From NCBI RefSeq assembly GCF_000196655.1, contig NC_014253.1, forward strand, positions 2,178,318 to 2,242,317: a stretch of DNA of 64,000 nucleotides, written 5' to 3'. Origin of the DNA: Methanohalobium evestigatum Z-7303 (GTDB lineage Archaea; Halobacteriota; Methanosarcinia; Methanosarcinales; Methanosarcinaceae). A program made the position numbers and the translations under genes. The notes beneath the pieces were generated by a model. That model had not been told where the DNA came from and searched no databases. It saw only the letters and a program-made list of their open reading frames with translations. Of this stretch, positions 17,346 to 26,289 are shown one piece after another (position 1 is the stretch's first letter; every line of letters begins with the position of its first letter).

Positions 17346-18053
17346 ATGTTAGTTGTTTTGTCAATCGGTGGATCTATAATTGCAAACGACCTCGACCCGG
17401 AACGTTTCGTTTTTTATAAAAACGCTCTCAGTAAACTATTGCCAGACCATCAGCTGGTAATCGTAACGGGCGGTGGTAAGGCAGCAAGAGATTATATTAA
17501 TGTAGCACGCAGTGTGGGTTCAAATGAAGTTGTGTGCGATTTTATAGGGATAGAGATAACCCGCTTAAACGCACAACTTCTGATATCAGCGTTTGGTGAA
17601 GATGCATATCCAGAACCCCCACGTACCTATAAGGAAGCAAAACTTGCTCTTGCATCCGACAAAGTAGTAGTTATGGGTGGTGTTGTTCCCGGCCAAACCA
17701 CGGATGCAGTTTCTGCAATTCTTGCAGAGTACCTAAATGCCGACTTTCTGGTGATTGCAACTTCGGTGGACGGAGTTTATTCTAAAGATCCGAGACAGGA
17801 CCCCAACGCAAAGAGATATGAGAAATTAAGTGCCAAGGAATTGGTTGATGTAGTCATCTCAACAGAGATTAAAGCAGGTTCAAAATCACCAGTTGACCCA
17901 TTGGCTGCCAAAATAATAGAAAGATGCAAGATGCCCACTACTATAATGGACGGCACTGATCCGGGTCAGGTAACAGACCTTATTATGCAGGAAAACCTGA
18001 AAACCGAACCTGTAACAGGGAAGCATCCGGGAACACGAATTATCTGTGATTAA
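17346..18053 (+). CDS. pyrH: Uridylate kinase, archaeal type
   Basis: 235 residues, amino-acid-kinase fold. SIGGSIIANDLDP at the N-terminus, VTGGGKAARDYI near residue 40, VVMGGVVPGQTTDAVSAILAEYL, ATSVDGVYSKDPRQDPNAK and the C-terminal kinase helix all match archaeal UMP kinase, which makes UDP from UMP and ATP. There is no obvious SD; an AT-rich stretch 20-30 bases upstream may serve as a promoter for a short-leader transcript. Ends next to convergent cbiZ with no spacing. Confidence 0.94.
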   Translation: MLVVLSIGGSIIANDLDPERFVFYKNALSKLLPDHQLVIVTGGGKAARDYINVARSVGSNEVVCDFIGIEITRLNAQLLISAFGEDAYPEPPRTYKEAKLALASDKVVVMGGVVPGQTTDAVSAILAEYLNADFLVIATSVDGVYSKDPRQDPNAKRYEKLSAKELVDVVISTEIKAGSKSPVDPLAAKIIERCKMPTTIMDGTDPGQVTDLIMQENLKTEPVTGKHPGTRIICD

Positions 18054-18665
18054 TCAGTATGATGCCGATTCTGGATGCGTCTTTTTTATTCCCTCTTTTA
18101 CACCTTTAACAACTGTATCGGTAATTTTTTTCCCAAAATCTGTGTAAGATCCTGCGTATTCTATGTACGGACTGGAATTTTTGTTCTGTTTCTGATAAGC
18201 AACCACAACAGCATCTGTTGTAGTACCCAGAAAATCGTAACCCATTTTCATTAGTGCAAGACCTTTTGCCTCTGTTGCTGTGATTATCGCACCTGCCATT
18301 GCACCTTCTGATAATTCAGCATCAACAACAAGTATAATATTAATTGTACCAGGATAGTAGCCATCCAATCTGTATACAGAGGGATGAGTTATACCTGCTG
18401 TTACAAACGTTGTAAGATTATCATCGGTTTTTATGCACAGGTTTTCCATCTCAACTGCGGTCAAAAGCCCAAAATATGGTTTGTAAACTTCATTGTATTC
18501 TGCAACATTATCCAGATATTGTACTGGGTCTTTGAATTCAAATCCATTATTTACTTCATGGTTGAATATGGATTTTACATACCCACGACCACCATTAATT
18601 CCTGTACTAAGCCCTTCAAATTCTCCTGAAATTATCAGTGTGGAGTTTTTGGTGCAGTATTTCAT
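18054..18665 (-). CDS. cbiZ: Adenosylcobinamide amidohydrolase (cobamide salvage)
   Basis: About 203 residues. FEGLSTGINGGRG near the N-terminus, FVTAGITHPSVY, YYPGTINIILVVDAELSEGAM and ITATEAKGLALMKMGYDFLGTTTDAVVVA correspond to the CbiZ core. The enzyme removes the aminopropanol side chain of adenosylcobinamide so the corrinoid can re-enter cobamide synthesis. The ATG at 18665 has GTGAT ahead of it; a GTG at 18674 is also in frame. The opposite-strand gene 19 kb upstream promoter overlaps this 5' region. Sits 6.6 kb from a degraded cobalt transporter (cbiO/cbiQ), consistent with reliance on corrinoid salvage. Confidence 0.82.
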   Translation of the reverse strand: MKYCTKNSTLIISGEFEGLSTGINGGRGYVKSIFNHEVNNGFEFKDPVQYLDNVAEYNEVYKPYFGLLTAVEMENLCIKTDDNLTTFVTAGITHPSVYRLDGYYPGTINIILVVDAELSEGAMAGAIITATEAKGLALMKMGYDFLGTTTDAVVVAYQKQNKNSSPYIEYAGSYTDFGKKITDTVVKGVKEGIKKTHPESASY

Positions 18666-18710
18666 AAATATCACTGGTTTTAGGTCGATGATGATACAAA
18701 CACAAACAGA

Positions 18711-18725
18711 AATTATAATTAATTA
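18711..18725 (+). promoter_or_regulatory. Probable TATA box of the TIM-barrel gene
   Basis: AATTATAATTAATTA lies about 20-34 bases ahead of the ATG at 18745, the distance expected for an archaeal TATA element with a leaderless or very short-leader transcript. No SD precedes that ATG. Confidence 0.4.
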
Positions 18726-18744
18726 TCTGTCAAATACTGTATCC

Positions 18745-19467
18745 ATGATAGGTATATCTTCTTATGCATTCCATGACCTTCCTCTGTCAGAAGCACTGGA
18801 AAACATTGAAAAACTTTCCAAAGGTGCGGAGATATTTTCCGAAGGTTTCCATGACCTTCTCAAAGACTCTGAAACACCTTATTCCTACAATCTTGAATAT
18901 ACTGTCCATGCTCCCAATACAGACCTTAATATTGGAAGTATCAGAGAACCTATGCGTAAAGCAGGGATGGAATTGATACAGGGAATGGTTGATATATGCA
19001 GTCAGATAGATGCCAGAGTTCTGGTTGTTCATCCCGGATATTTTACATATTCGTGCGATATCCCTGATGCAAGGGTATCTTTGAAAAAATCACTTTTAGA
19101 ACTTGAAAAAATAACCGATGGAACTGATATAAAAATCTGTGTTGAAAATATGCCAAGTGACTGGAATTGTTTCCTTTTCCAGTATCCAGACCTTGACCTT
19201 GGAAACAATGGATTTGCTCTGGATGTGGGGCATGCCAATACAACACAGACATTAGATAAATTTTTAGAATACAATATATCCCATTTTCATATTCATGACA
19301 ACACGGGTAAAAGTGATGAGCATCTATGGGTGGGTGCAGGAAATATTGATTTTAAAGGAATGAAGGATGTTTTGAAAAAAAACAGTGGTATGAAGGTTCT
19401 TGAACACCGGAGCAGGGATTATGTGGAAAAAAGTTTGAAAGCTATAAAAGATCTTGATATAAAGTAA
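18745..19467 (+). CDS. Sugar phosphate isomerase/epimerase-like TIM-barrel protein (AP endonuclease 2 superfamily)
   Basis: 240 residues from ATG 18745. MIGISSYAFHDLPLSEAL opens a xylose-isomerase-like barrel. Metal-binding motifs of the AP-endonuclease-2 fold follow: YTVHAPN, VLVVHPGYF, ICVENMPS, GFALDVGHAN, HFHIHDNTGKSDEHLWVGAG and VLEHRS. The substrate is unknown. The open frame extends upstream to 18493 across cbiZ, but those residues are not family-like. ATGs at 18688/18691 are alternatives with a weak AGGT. The leaderless start fits the TATA-like element 20-34 bases upstream. Confidence 0.8.
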   Translation: MIGISSYAFHDLPLSEALENIEKLSKGAEIFSEGFHDLLKDSETPYSYNLEYTVHAPNTDLNIGSIREPMRKAGMELIQGMVDICSQIDARVLVVHPGYFTYSCDIPDARVSLKKSLLELEKITDGTDIKICVENMPSDWNCFLFQYPDLDLGNNGFALDVGHANTTQTLDKFLEYNISHFHIHDNTGKSDEHLWVGAGNIDFKGMKDVLKKNSGMKVLEHRSRDYVEKSLKAIKDLDIK

Positions 19468-19504
19468 GATAATTTATTTATATTATCCTTTTCAACTTAT
19501 AATT

Positions 19505-20023
19505 ATGAGCCATCTGGATAATAAAGTATTCAAAGCACTTGGTTGCTCCACCCGTCTGCAAATGCTTGAAATTCTGAGCGATTCTGAAACTCATATAACA
19601 GGGATGGCTAAAAAACTGGGGATTTCAGTTCCTGTTGCAGCAAAGCATGTAAAAATACTTGAAGAAGCAGAACTTGTTAACCGAAAAAGGTTTGGTAAAA
19701 CTGATATTTTAAAAATAAACACCAGTAATATATATACGATACTGGACAGATTTGCACCAACAAAAAGTGTGGATGTTGACAAAGGAACAACACTGCTCGA
19801 TGCTTTAAAAAAGGTATCGGCAGTAGAGGTCAAACAAATTGGAGACAGGGATGCTGTTGTCGCTACTGATGGTGATAAAGGTTTCTATGTTTATGAAGTG
19901 GATGGTACCTTTTCTGACAAAACAGTAAATGAATGCACTTTTGATAAAGATGCTACAGTTAAATGGAAAAAACTTGAACCAATCACTAAAATGAAACTGA
20001 ATATAAACATAAAAAAGGAATAA
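19505..20023 (+). CDS. ArsR-like winged-helix regulator with C-terminal sensor-like domain
   Basis: 172 residues. The first 75 form an ArsR-type winged helix (FKALGCSTRLQMLEILSDS ... ISVPVAAKHVKILEEAELVNRKRFG). A linker follows, then a domain with KGFYVYEVDGTFSDKTVNECTFDKDATVKWKKLEP that resembles DUF4430-type ligand/ubiquitin-like folds. No metal-binding Cys cluster is visible, so it is unlikely to be a classical metal sensor. It lies between the TIM-barrel and HhH-MutS genes; targets are unknown. Confidence 0.78.
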   Translation: MSHLDNKVFKALGCSTRLQMLEILSDSETHITGMAKKLGISVPVAAKHVKILEEAELVNRKRFGKTDILKINTSNIYTILDRFAPTKSVDVDKGTTLLDALKKVSAVEVKQIGDRDAVVATDGDKGFYVYEVDGTFSDKTVNECTFDKDATVKWKKLEPITKMKLNINIKKE

Positions 20024-20093
20024 AAACCTCTATTTTTAACCAGTTGTTTTAATAAATATCATATTCAATAAAATCACAGGTGAATTTTTAGCA

Positions 20094-22184
20094 ATGGAAA
20101 GCCTGCAAGATGTACCCCGTATAGGGGATAAAACAGCCCAGCGTTTTATAGGTCATTTTGGAAGTGAGGAAGCCGCACTTAATGCTATTTTAAACGGTGA
20201 TATTGCCAGTATATCAGAAATTGAGGGAATCGGTCAAAAATTTGCAATATCACTGGTACATGAAACACGCGGTATTATCGATGGAGTAACATTGACTGAT
20301 TTTTTGAAAACAAATGAAGCAGTTAATATTTATCAACGGTTACTTGATGTAATAAAACAGTTTGCAAATACCGGATACGCCAGAGATAAACTCCATATTT
20401 ACATCCCGTATCCATCCAGTAAAATAAATTTGATAAAACAAATTCAGGATACAGTTAACTATTATAGAAAAACAGCAGATGTGTTTGGAAAAGATGATAA
20501 ATTCCTGAAAATGTTGTCCCATATTAAACCCCTGAAGTCAAATTATCCTTCAGGAAAAATCAGAGACCGAACTATTTTAACAACTGATGAAAATGTTTAT
20601 GCGAATCTAAAGAAAAAGTATGGATCTTTTGTAGATATCCAGATTGTTACCGATTCTTCTGAAATGCTTGATATAGCTCGCGGGTATTCACATGCAATAA
20701 CTGATGATTATCTGGATGTTGACTATTCTGAAGATATGGAACTGGAATATGTAACCGACCTTGAGAAATTGCAGGACTGGCAGATAATTCCTGAAAAAGA
20801 GATTGCATTCTATGCCAAAAACCTTCCAGCGATTGATAATTCTCTTGATGTAATCCAATGTCTACGTTCAAATGATTTCAACTTCTTTGAGCAGATGGAT
20901 AATAAAGACCTTGAAATTCTTAAAGAGACACTTGAATTGATAGATGAAAAAGGGGATGTTGCAACAGGAACAGACCCTGAAATCGATAGATTGAGCAAAA
21001 TCCATGAACGTATATATGAGACTGTATCAAAAACGGTAGAGTATGCCAATGCAAAGCTGGATAAGTGCCTGGAAGAGAGTAAAATGACACTCAGCGGTCA
21101 GGACATGCTCAGAGTCATGAACGGCAGTATGGAAATCCAGGACCTTATGAGAAAAGAAATCTATCAGTCCTACCAATCAATCCTTGAGGAAGCAAAAGAC
21201 AGTATCACAAATGAATTAAAACTTGAGAAACAGGAAAAACTTTTTGTTGATTCATTGTTCCCAGATGAAATATCCTATCCAATAGAAATTGATGATAGCC
21301 AGGTTAACGCATTGAAACAGGATATTGTCCGCAGAATTCAGAAGAAAAAGGTTGATCACAAAAGGCAAATTTCAAAGACTCTGCATGAATATCATGATAT
21401 AATCAGGGAACTGGTCTATTCCGTACTGGATTTTGATGTAGGTTTTGCTATCGGTAGATTTGCAAGAGAGTATAATCTTGAAATGCCCCAGTTGATAGAT
21501 GGTGCAGGAATAGGGTTTGTTAAGGGGAGTAACCTGTTTCTACAATCCAAATACGGTGATGTTACCCCGATTGATTATTCACTGGGAAAAACATCTCAAA
21601 ATAGCGATAATAACCGACATGTATTGTTAAGTGGAGTGAATTCAGGTGGAAAAACATCTATGCTGGAACTACTTGCACAATGTGTTATACTTGCCCATAT
21701 GGGATTTCCAGTTCCTGCAAATGCTTCTGAAATTGGGATTACAGATGGACTCTATTATTTTGCCAAATCTAAGGGTACGCTTGATGCAGGGGCGTTTGAA
21801 AGCTCCCTTACAGATTTTTCAGTAGTTGCAGATAACTCGAGTAAAGTGGTTCTTGTGGATGAACTGGAATCCATCACAGAACCGGGAGCTTCCGCCAAAA
21901 TTATAGCTGGAATACTTGAAACATTATCAGAAAACGAAAAAAGTATGTCTGTATTTGTATCCCATCTTTCAGAACTGATTATGGAAAACACACAGTGCGA
22001 TGTCAGGGTTGATGGAATAGAGGCAGAAGGTCTTGATTCTGAACTGAACCTGATAGTGGACAGAACACCGAGACAGAATTATATTGCAAAAAGTACACCG
22101 GAACTGATTGTAGAAAGGCTTGCAAGGAAAGCAAGCGGAGATGAACAGGCGTTTTATAAAAGGTTGAAATATAAATTTGATTGA
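20094..22184 (+). CDS. Archaeal MutS-related ATPase with N-terminal helix-hairpin-helix
   Basis: 696 residues. N-terminal tandem HhH (VPRIGDKTAQRFIGHFGS, EIEGIGQKFAISL) is a non-specific DNA-binding element. The C-terminal MutS-type ATPase has Walker A LLSGVNSGGKTSMLELL, the ST-rich loop AGAFESSLTDF and Walker B VVLVDELESITEPGASAKI. A coiled-coil lever lies between. No mismatch-recognition FxE domain and no Smr domain are seen, so it is not MutS1 or MutS2. This HhH-MutS type is archaeal; it probably acts on branched DNA or recombination intermediates, but that is inference. It coexists with mutS/mutL 17 kb away. Confidence 0.88.
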   Translation: MESLQDVPRIGDKTAQRFIGHFGSEEAALNAILNGDIASISEIEGIGQKFAISLVHETRGIIDGVTLTDFLKTNEAVNIYQRLLDVIKQFANTGYARDKLHIYIPYPSSKINLIKQIQDTVNYYRKTADVFGKDDKFLKMLSHIKPLKSNYPSGKIRDRTILTTDENVYANLKKKYGSFVDIQIVTDSSEMLDIARGYSHAITDDYLDVDYSEDMELEYVTDLEKLQDWQIIPEKEIAFYAKNLPAIDNSLDVIQCLRSNDFNFFEQMDNKDLEILKETLELIDEKGDVATGTDPEIDRLSKIHERIYETVSKTVEYANAKLDKCLEESKMTLSGQDMLRVMNGSMEIQDLMRKEIYQSYQSILEEAKDSITNELKLEKQEKLFVDSLFPDEISYPIEIDDSQVNALKQDIVRRIQKKKVDHKRQISKTLHEYHDIIRELVYSVLDFDVGFAIGRFAREYNLEMPQLIDGAGIGFVKGSNLFLQSKYGDVTPIDYSLGKTSQNSDNNRHVLLSGVNSGGKTSMLELLAQCVILAHMGFPVPANASEIGITDGLYYFAKSKGTLDAGAFESSLTDFSVVADNSSKVVLVDELESITEPGASAKIIAGILETLSENEKSMSVFVSHLSELIMENTQCDVRVDGIEAEGLDSELNLIVDRTPRQNYIAKSTPELIVERLARKASGDEQAFYKRLKYKFD

Positions 22185-22187
22185 TAT

Positions 22188-22763
22188 TTACAACATTCCT
22201 TTTGTACTCTTGATACTTTCTCCTTCTACAACAGTAGCACGTTTCATTGCATGAGCAAATGCCTTGAAAAGTGCCTCGATTTTGTGGTGGTCGTTGTCTC
22301 CGTAAACAGATGCATGGAGGTTCATGTTTGCGTTCTGGACAATTGATTCAAAAAAGTGTCTAACCAATTGGGTGCTAAAATATCCCACATACAGGGATTC
22401 AAATTCTGCGTTCATTACCAGATAACTGCGACCGCCGAGGTCAAGTACCACATCGGCAAGAGATTCATCCATCGGTATACGGGCTTCACCATACCTTGCT
22501 ATTCCTTTTTTATCTCCCAGTGCGTTGTCTATTGCCTGCCCCATGACAATACCGGTATCCTCTATAAGATGATGTTCATCCACTTCAAGGTCTCCGTTTG
22601 CACTGATACTTAAATCAAAACTGGAATGTTTTGCAAAAGACGATAGCATGTGGTCAAAGAACCCGATTCCTGTATCAACCTCTGCTTCTCCACAACCATC
22701 AAGGTTGAGTTCTATTTCAATACTTGTTTCACCGGTTTCTCTTGATATGTTAGCAGTTCTCAT
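22188..22763 (-). CDS. hisB: Imidazoleglycerol-phosphate dehydratase
   Basis: 191 residues, monofunctional HisB. Catalyses step 6 of histidine synthesis. Metal-binding motifs [33 protein letters not shown] and [18 protein letters not shown] are intact, as is the C-terminal STKG. It lies 22 bases after hisA on the same strand and ends 3 bases from the convergent HhH-MutS stop. Confidence 0.97.
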   Translation of the reverse strand: MRTANISRETGETSIEIELNLDGCGEAEVDTGIGFFDHMLSSFAKHSSFDLSISANGDLEVDEHHLIEDTGIVMGQAIDNALGDKKGIARYGEARIPMDESLADVVLDLGGRSYLVMNAEFESLYVGYFSTQLVRHFFESIVQNANMNLHASVYGDNDHHKIEALFKAFAHAMKRATVVEGESIKSTKGML

Positions 22764-22785
22764 AAAATACCTTTATAACTTTACT

Positions 22786-23532
22786 TTACTTACAATTTTT
22801 ACCTTTAACTGCATCAATTGCATCTGCAAGTTTAAATTTGTTTTTATAGAGTGCACTTCCTACAACAACACCCGATGCACCAACATTTTTGATTGTAAGA
22901 AGGTCGTCTATACTGGTAACTCCTCCAGAAGCAATAACAGGAATTGTTACTGATTCAACAAGTTCTTCAATGGGTTTTGTTTCTGTGCCCTGCATCAATC
23001 CCTCTGTATCAATATTTGTAAATAGAATACTCCCTGCACCAAGGTTTTCGAATTTGATACCCATGTCAACAGCGGTAAATTCGGATTCCTTTGTCCATCC
23101 TTCTACTGATATCTTACCTTTTTTAGAATCCAGTGCAACCATTACACTTTTGCTTCCAAATCTTTTAGCCAAACCTTTTATCAGTCCGGGGTTTTCAAGA
23201 GCAGCAGTACTCAATATGACTCTGTCAACACCGATATTCAAAAGCTGTGCGGCATCCTCTTCGGAACGGATGCCTCCACCGACCTGTATTACCACATCCT
23301 CGGTTTTGAATTTATCCACGATATTCTGGATAATAGGAGCATTTTTACGCTCACCCTCGATAGCACCGTCAAGGTCTATAAGGTGGAAAATTCTAGCTCC
23401 CTTGTTGTACCAGTCCACTGCGGCTTCGACAGGGTCATCGAGGCATACAATTTCACTACCGGGAACACCCTGTACAAGCTGAACACATTTTCCTTCTCTA
23501 ATATCGATTGCAGGTATGATTTCAAAACACAT
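22786..23532 (-). CDS. hisA: ProFAR isomerase (phosphoribosylformimino-AICAR-P isomerase)
   Basis: 248 residues, TIM barrel. PAIDIREGKCVQLVQG with the catalytic Asp, VQVGGGIRSEEDAAQLLNIG and GGVTSIDDLLTIKNVGASGVVVGSALYKNKF form the two phosphate-binding sites. Catalyses step 4 of histidine synthesis. It is 9 bases downstream of hisG, so hisG-hisA-hisB form one operon. No hisF or hisH is present nearby. Confidence 0.97.
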   Translation of the reverse strand: MCFEIIPAIDIREGKCVQLVQGVPGSEIVCLDDPVEAAVDWYNKGARIFHLIDLDGAIEGERKNAPIIQNIVDKFKTEDVVIQVGGGIRSEEDAAQLLNIGVDRVILSTAALENPGLIKGLAKRFGSKSVMVALDSKKGKISVEGWTKESEFTAVDMGIKFENLGAGSILFTNIDTEGLMQGTETKPIEELVESVTIPVIASGGVTSIDDLLTIKNVGASGVVVGSALYKNKFKLADAIDAVKGKNCK

Positions 23533-23541
23533 AATATGTCC

Positions 23542-24396
23542 TCACGGCATCAGACGTTCAATTGGTACAACAAGGATGTCTCTTGCACCTACCTCTTTTA
23601 GATTGTTAACTGTTGTAAAAATCATATCAGAATCTACTACTGCGTGTACTGCAAGTGTAGAGGATTCTGATTCAACTTTCATCACAGTAGGTCCGGAGAG
23701 ACCTGGAAGAACCTCCTTAACCTCATCCAGTGAATCTTTTGGTACGTTCATCATCAAATACCGTTTCCCTTCGGCGTTGAGTACACTTTCAAATGCAGTT
23801 TTTATATGATGTATCTTATCTTTTCTTTTTGCACTCTGGTGGTTTGCAATCATATATACAGAAGACGAAAAAACCTTTTCCACGGGTTTTAGATTGTTCA
23901 GTACAAAAGTAGTGCCTGAGCTTGATATATCTACAATGGCGTCAGCGACTCCTATATAGGGTGTCATTTCACAGGCACCGCTTACTTTGATGACCTCTAT
24001 GTTTATGTTCTTGCTGTCAAAAAATTTCTTTGTTATATTTGGAAACTCGGTTCCAATTTTCATACCTTCAAGCTCTTCTACAGATTCTATTGATGAATCT
24101 TCAGGAACAGCAAGCATAAGGTTTGATTTTCCGTAATTCAAATCAAGCATAAGATCAACATCAGCATCGGTTTCTGAGACAAGGTCTATACCAGTAATAC
24201 CGATGTCTGCAGCTCCATCCTGTACATATTCAGGTATATCTGCGGCTCTTGCAAATAAAAAAGAAATTTCTGGATCAGTAGTTGTTCCAAAAAGCTTTCT
24301 CTCCCCTCCGTCAGATACAGGGAGTCCAGCTTCTTTAAGCAGTTTCACAGTTGGTTCATTTAGGCGTCCTTTGTTTGGTATAGCGATACGTATCAT
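23542..24396 (-). CDS. hisG: ATP phosphoribosyltransferase, long form
   Basis: 284 residues, the long HisG form that contains its own C-terminal regulatory ACT-like domain and does not need HisZ. IRIAIPNKGRLNEPTVKLL, DIGITGIDLVSE, PNITKKFF, ADAIVDISSSGTTF and the C-terminal GPTVMKVESESSTLAVHAVV segment, which binds the feedback inhibitor histidine. First committed step of histidine biosynthesis and first gene of the his operon. Confidence 0.96.
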   Translation of the reverse strand: MIRIAIPNKGRLNEPTVKLLKEAGLPVSDGGERKLFGTTTDPEISFLFARAADIPEYVQDGAADIGITGIDLVSETDADVDLMLDLNYGKSNLMLAVPEDSSIESVEELEGMKIGTEFPNITKKFFDSKNINIEVIKVSGACEMTPYIGVADAIVDISSSGTTFVLNNLKPVEKVFSSSVYMIANHQSAKRKDKIHHIKTAFESVLNAEGKRYLMMNVPKDSLDEVKEVLPGLSGPTVMKVESESSTLAVHAVVDSDMIFTTVNNLKEVGARDILVVPIERLMP

Positions 24397-24527
24397 AAGG
24401 GAATCCTCTGGAATAATGACAAATTAACTATTTTTTAAACTACACTTATAGCATATAGGTTTCACGATTTCTGCCTATCAAAATTTGCTGATAATTTAAA
24501 TACAAAACAACAGGTTGTGTAGGAAAA

Positions 24528-24911
24528 TTAATGGTCGTTGTTTAAATGCTGATCAATCTGGCTCTTAAATTTATATATGTCCATTGGTTTTGATATATAT
24601 CCGTCACAACCAGCATCAATAAAACGTTTTTTATCGCCCAGCATCGCATGAGCAGTCAGGGCAACGACCGGTATGTTCATGGTTTCGGGGTCATTTTTCA
24701 ACTTTGAAAGCAGTTCGAGACCATCCATTTTCGGAAGTTGCATATCAAGCAGTATCAAATCGATTTTTATGTTTTTTAATTTTTCAAGGGCAATATACCC
24801 ATCTTCTGCTTTTGTGACATTGTATCCGTAGGATTTTAGCAGGTCAACTGTTAATTCCATATTAAATACGTTATCCTCAACCACAAGAACATTAACATCT
24901 GAATTTGACAT
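24528..24911 (-). CDS. Stand-alone response-regulator receiver protein
   Basis: 127 residues, receiver domain only. VLVVEDNVFNMELTVDLLKSYG supplies the acidic pocket, LILLDMQLPKMDGLELL the phosphorylated Asp (near residue 56), VVALTAHAM the Thr/Ala switch and YISKPMD the Lys. There is no output domain. The VVED/ALTAHA/SKPMD pattern resembles receivers of hybrid kinases, so it may be a phosphorelay intermediate. No kinase is adjacent; the UAG-containing kinase at 44.6 kb is a possible but unproven partner. Confidence 0.92.
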   Translation of the reverse strand: MSNSDVNVLVVEDNVFNMELTVDLLKSYGYNVTKAEDGYIALEKLKNIKIDLILLDMQLPKMDGLELLSKLKNDPETMNIPVVALTAHAMLGDKKRFIDAGCDGYISKPMDIYKFKSQIDQHLNNDH

Positions 24912-25027
24912 CTATATGTACTTGTTTTTTTATCATACAAGTTTGTTTTTGTTTTGTTAGAAATATAATAAGGCGAAAAGGATAAGTAATATTATGTGTA
25001 TGAAAGTAGGTTGCACGCCAAACCTGA

Positions 25028-25138
25028 CCCGCCTTAACTCAGTGGAAGAGTGCGCGGCTGTAGTTAGGACCATGTGACATCTGTCACACATACCGCGCAG
25101 GAACCGCGATGTCCCCAGTTCGAATCTGGGAGGCGGGA
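25028..25138 (+). tRNA. tRNA-Tyr (anticodon GTA) with a 39-nt intron
   Basis: Acceptor CCCGCCT pairs with AGGCGGG, discriminator A. The C1-G72 pair is the archaeal tRNA-Tyr identity element. D stem ACTC/GAGT, anticodon stem CGCGG/CCGCG, loop CTGTAG then A, T arm CCCAG-TTCGAAT-CTGGG. The intron (about 25064-25102) follows position 37, the canonical archaeal site. The exact splice boundary depends on the bulge-helix-bulge fold. CCA is not encoded. Confidence 0.92.
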
Positions 25139-25217
25139 CTTAACCATTATTAATAGGTTTTACAAAAACAGTTATATATTAGAAAACACAATTAGATGTG
25201 CTTTCAGATAACAAAGT

Positions 25218-25290
25218 GTTCGGATAGTGTAGTGGCCTATCATGGGGCCCTGTCGAGGCCTCGACTCGGGTTCAAATCCCGGTCCGAACG
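25218..25290 (+). tRNA. tRNA-Asp (anticodon GTC)
   Basis: Acceptor GTTCGGA/TCCGAAC with discriminator G. The anticodon stem GGGCC/GGCCT carries loop CTGTCGA (anticodon GTC). T arm CTCGGG-TTCAAAT-CCCGG-like. No intron. 79 bases after tRNA-Tyr on the same strand, and its 3' end is 23 bases from the convergent cbiO stop. Confidence 0.94.
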
Positions 25291-25313
25291 TAACTTTTTC
25301 TGCTTTTTATAAT

Positions 25314-26228
25314 TCAGTGATGATGGTCATTGTTGTTGATAAAATCCCTGATGTTTTGATGAGTATGTTCATGTATATGAAGATGGATGTGTCCGTTGTT
25401 GGTTTCTATTGTTTTTGTAAGTTCTTCGATAGCCTCATCAATGGATAACAGCAGAGTGTCGCAGTCGTATCCAAAAAATCCCAATACTTTGAATAATTTG
25501 AATACACCAGAGGCTTCCAGATTGTTTTCTTTTAAAACAGTAGAATCTGAAAATATTTCTCTTGGGAAACCCTGAGCTATAATTTTGCGGTTGAGAACAT
25601 ATACCCTGTCTGAAAGCTGGGGTAGAGCGTTAACATCATGTGTTACCATTATTATAGTAATACCCTGATTTTTGTTTAGCTTATTAATAAGCTTAATTAA
25701 CTCTTTCCTGCTTCTTGGGTCAAGATTGGCTGTTGGTTCATCGATTACCAGTATTTTAGGTTTCATTGACAGTACAGATGCCAGTGCAACCTTTTTCTTT
25801 TGACCATAACTTAGGTGGTGTGGAACTTTGTCCTCAAATCCTTCAAGCCCTACAATAGATAGTGCTTTTTTTACTTTTTCATCCACTTCTTTATTTTCAA
25901 GCCCCATGTTCAGTGGACCAAATGCAATATCATCATATACAGTGGGCATGAAAAGCTGGTCATCAGGGTCTTGGAAAACGATGCCGATTTCTCTTATTCT
26001 CTATTCAATAGCCATTTCTGAAATGTTTTTTCCAAAAATTGACACGTTGTTATTCTGGCTTTTTAAAGTACCATTAAGATGCAGAAAAAGAGTGGTTTTT
26101 CCCGCCCCATTGGGACCTAAGATAACGGTTTTCTCGCCTTCTTCAATTTTAATATCAATACCGTCAAGAGCTTTTGTTCCATCGGGATATGAATAGTTTA
26201 AATTAGTAACATCAATGGCATTTATCAT
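25314..26228 (-). CDS. cbiO: Cobalt/nickel ECF transporter ATP-binding protein with an in-frame UAG codon
   Basis: One continuous 305-codon frame broken only by TAG at 26003-26001 (codon 76). Before it: YSYPDGTKALDGIDIKIEEG and Walker A LGPNGAGKTT (38-47). After it: IVFQDPDDQLFMPTVYDDIAFGPL (Q-loop), LSYGQKKKVALASVLSM (signature), ILVIDEPTANLDPRS (Walker B), TIIMVTHDVNALPQL (switch His) and a His-rich tail (HIHLHIHEHTH ... DHHH) suited to Co/Ni binding. UAG could be decoded as pyrrolysine, giving a 304-residue protein; otherwise the ATPase is dead, since neither fragment has both nucleotide-binding halves. The adjacent cbiQ lacks its N-terminus and cbiM/cbiN are absent, which argues that the locus may be decaying. 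Confidence 0.8.
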
Positions 26229-26289
26229 TGTAACAACACCACGGGGAATATATGTAAAACGACTGCAAAACTTATAATTAAAAATGTTA

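Noticed and set aside
18493..18744. 84-codon 5' extension of the TIM-barrel gene
   Set aside because: It lies antisense to cbiZ, has no family-like residues, and the protein family begins at MIGISSYAF; a TATA-like element lies within it.
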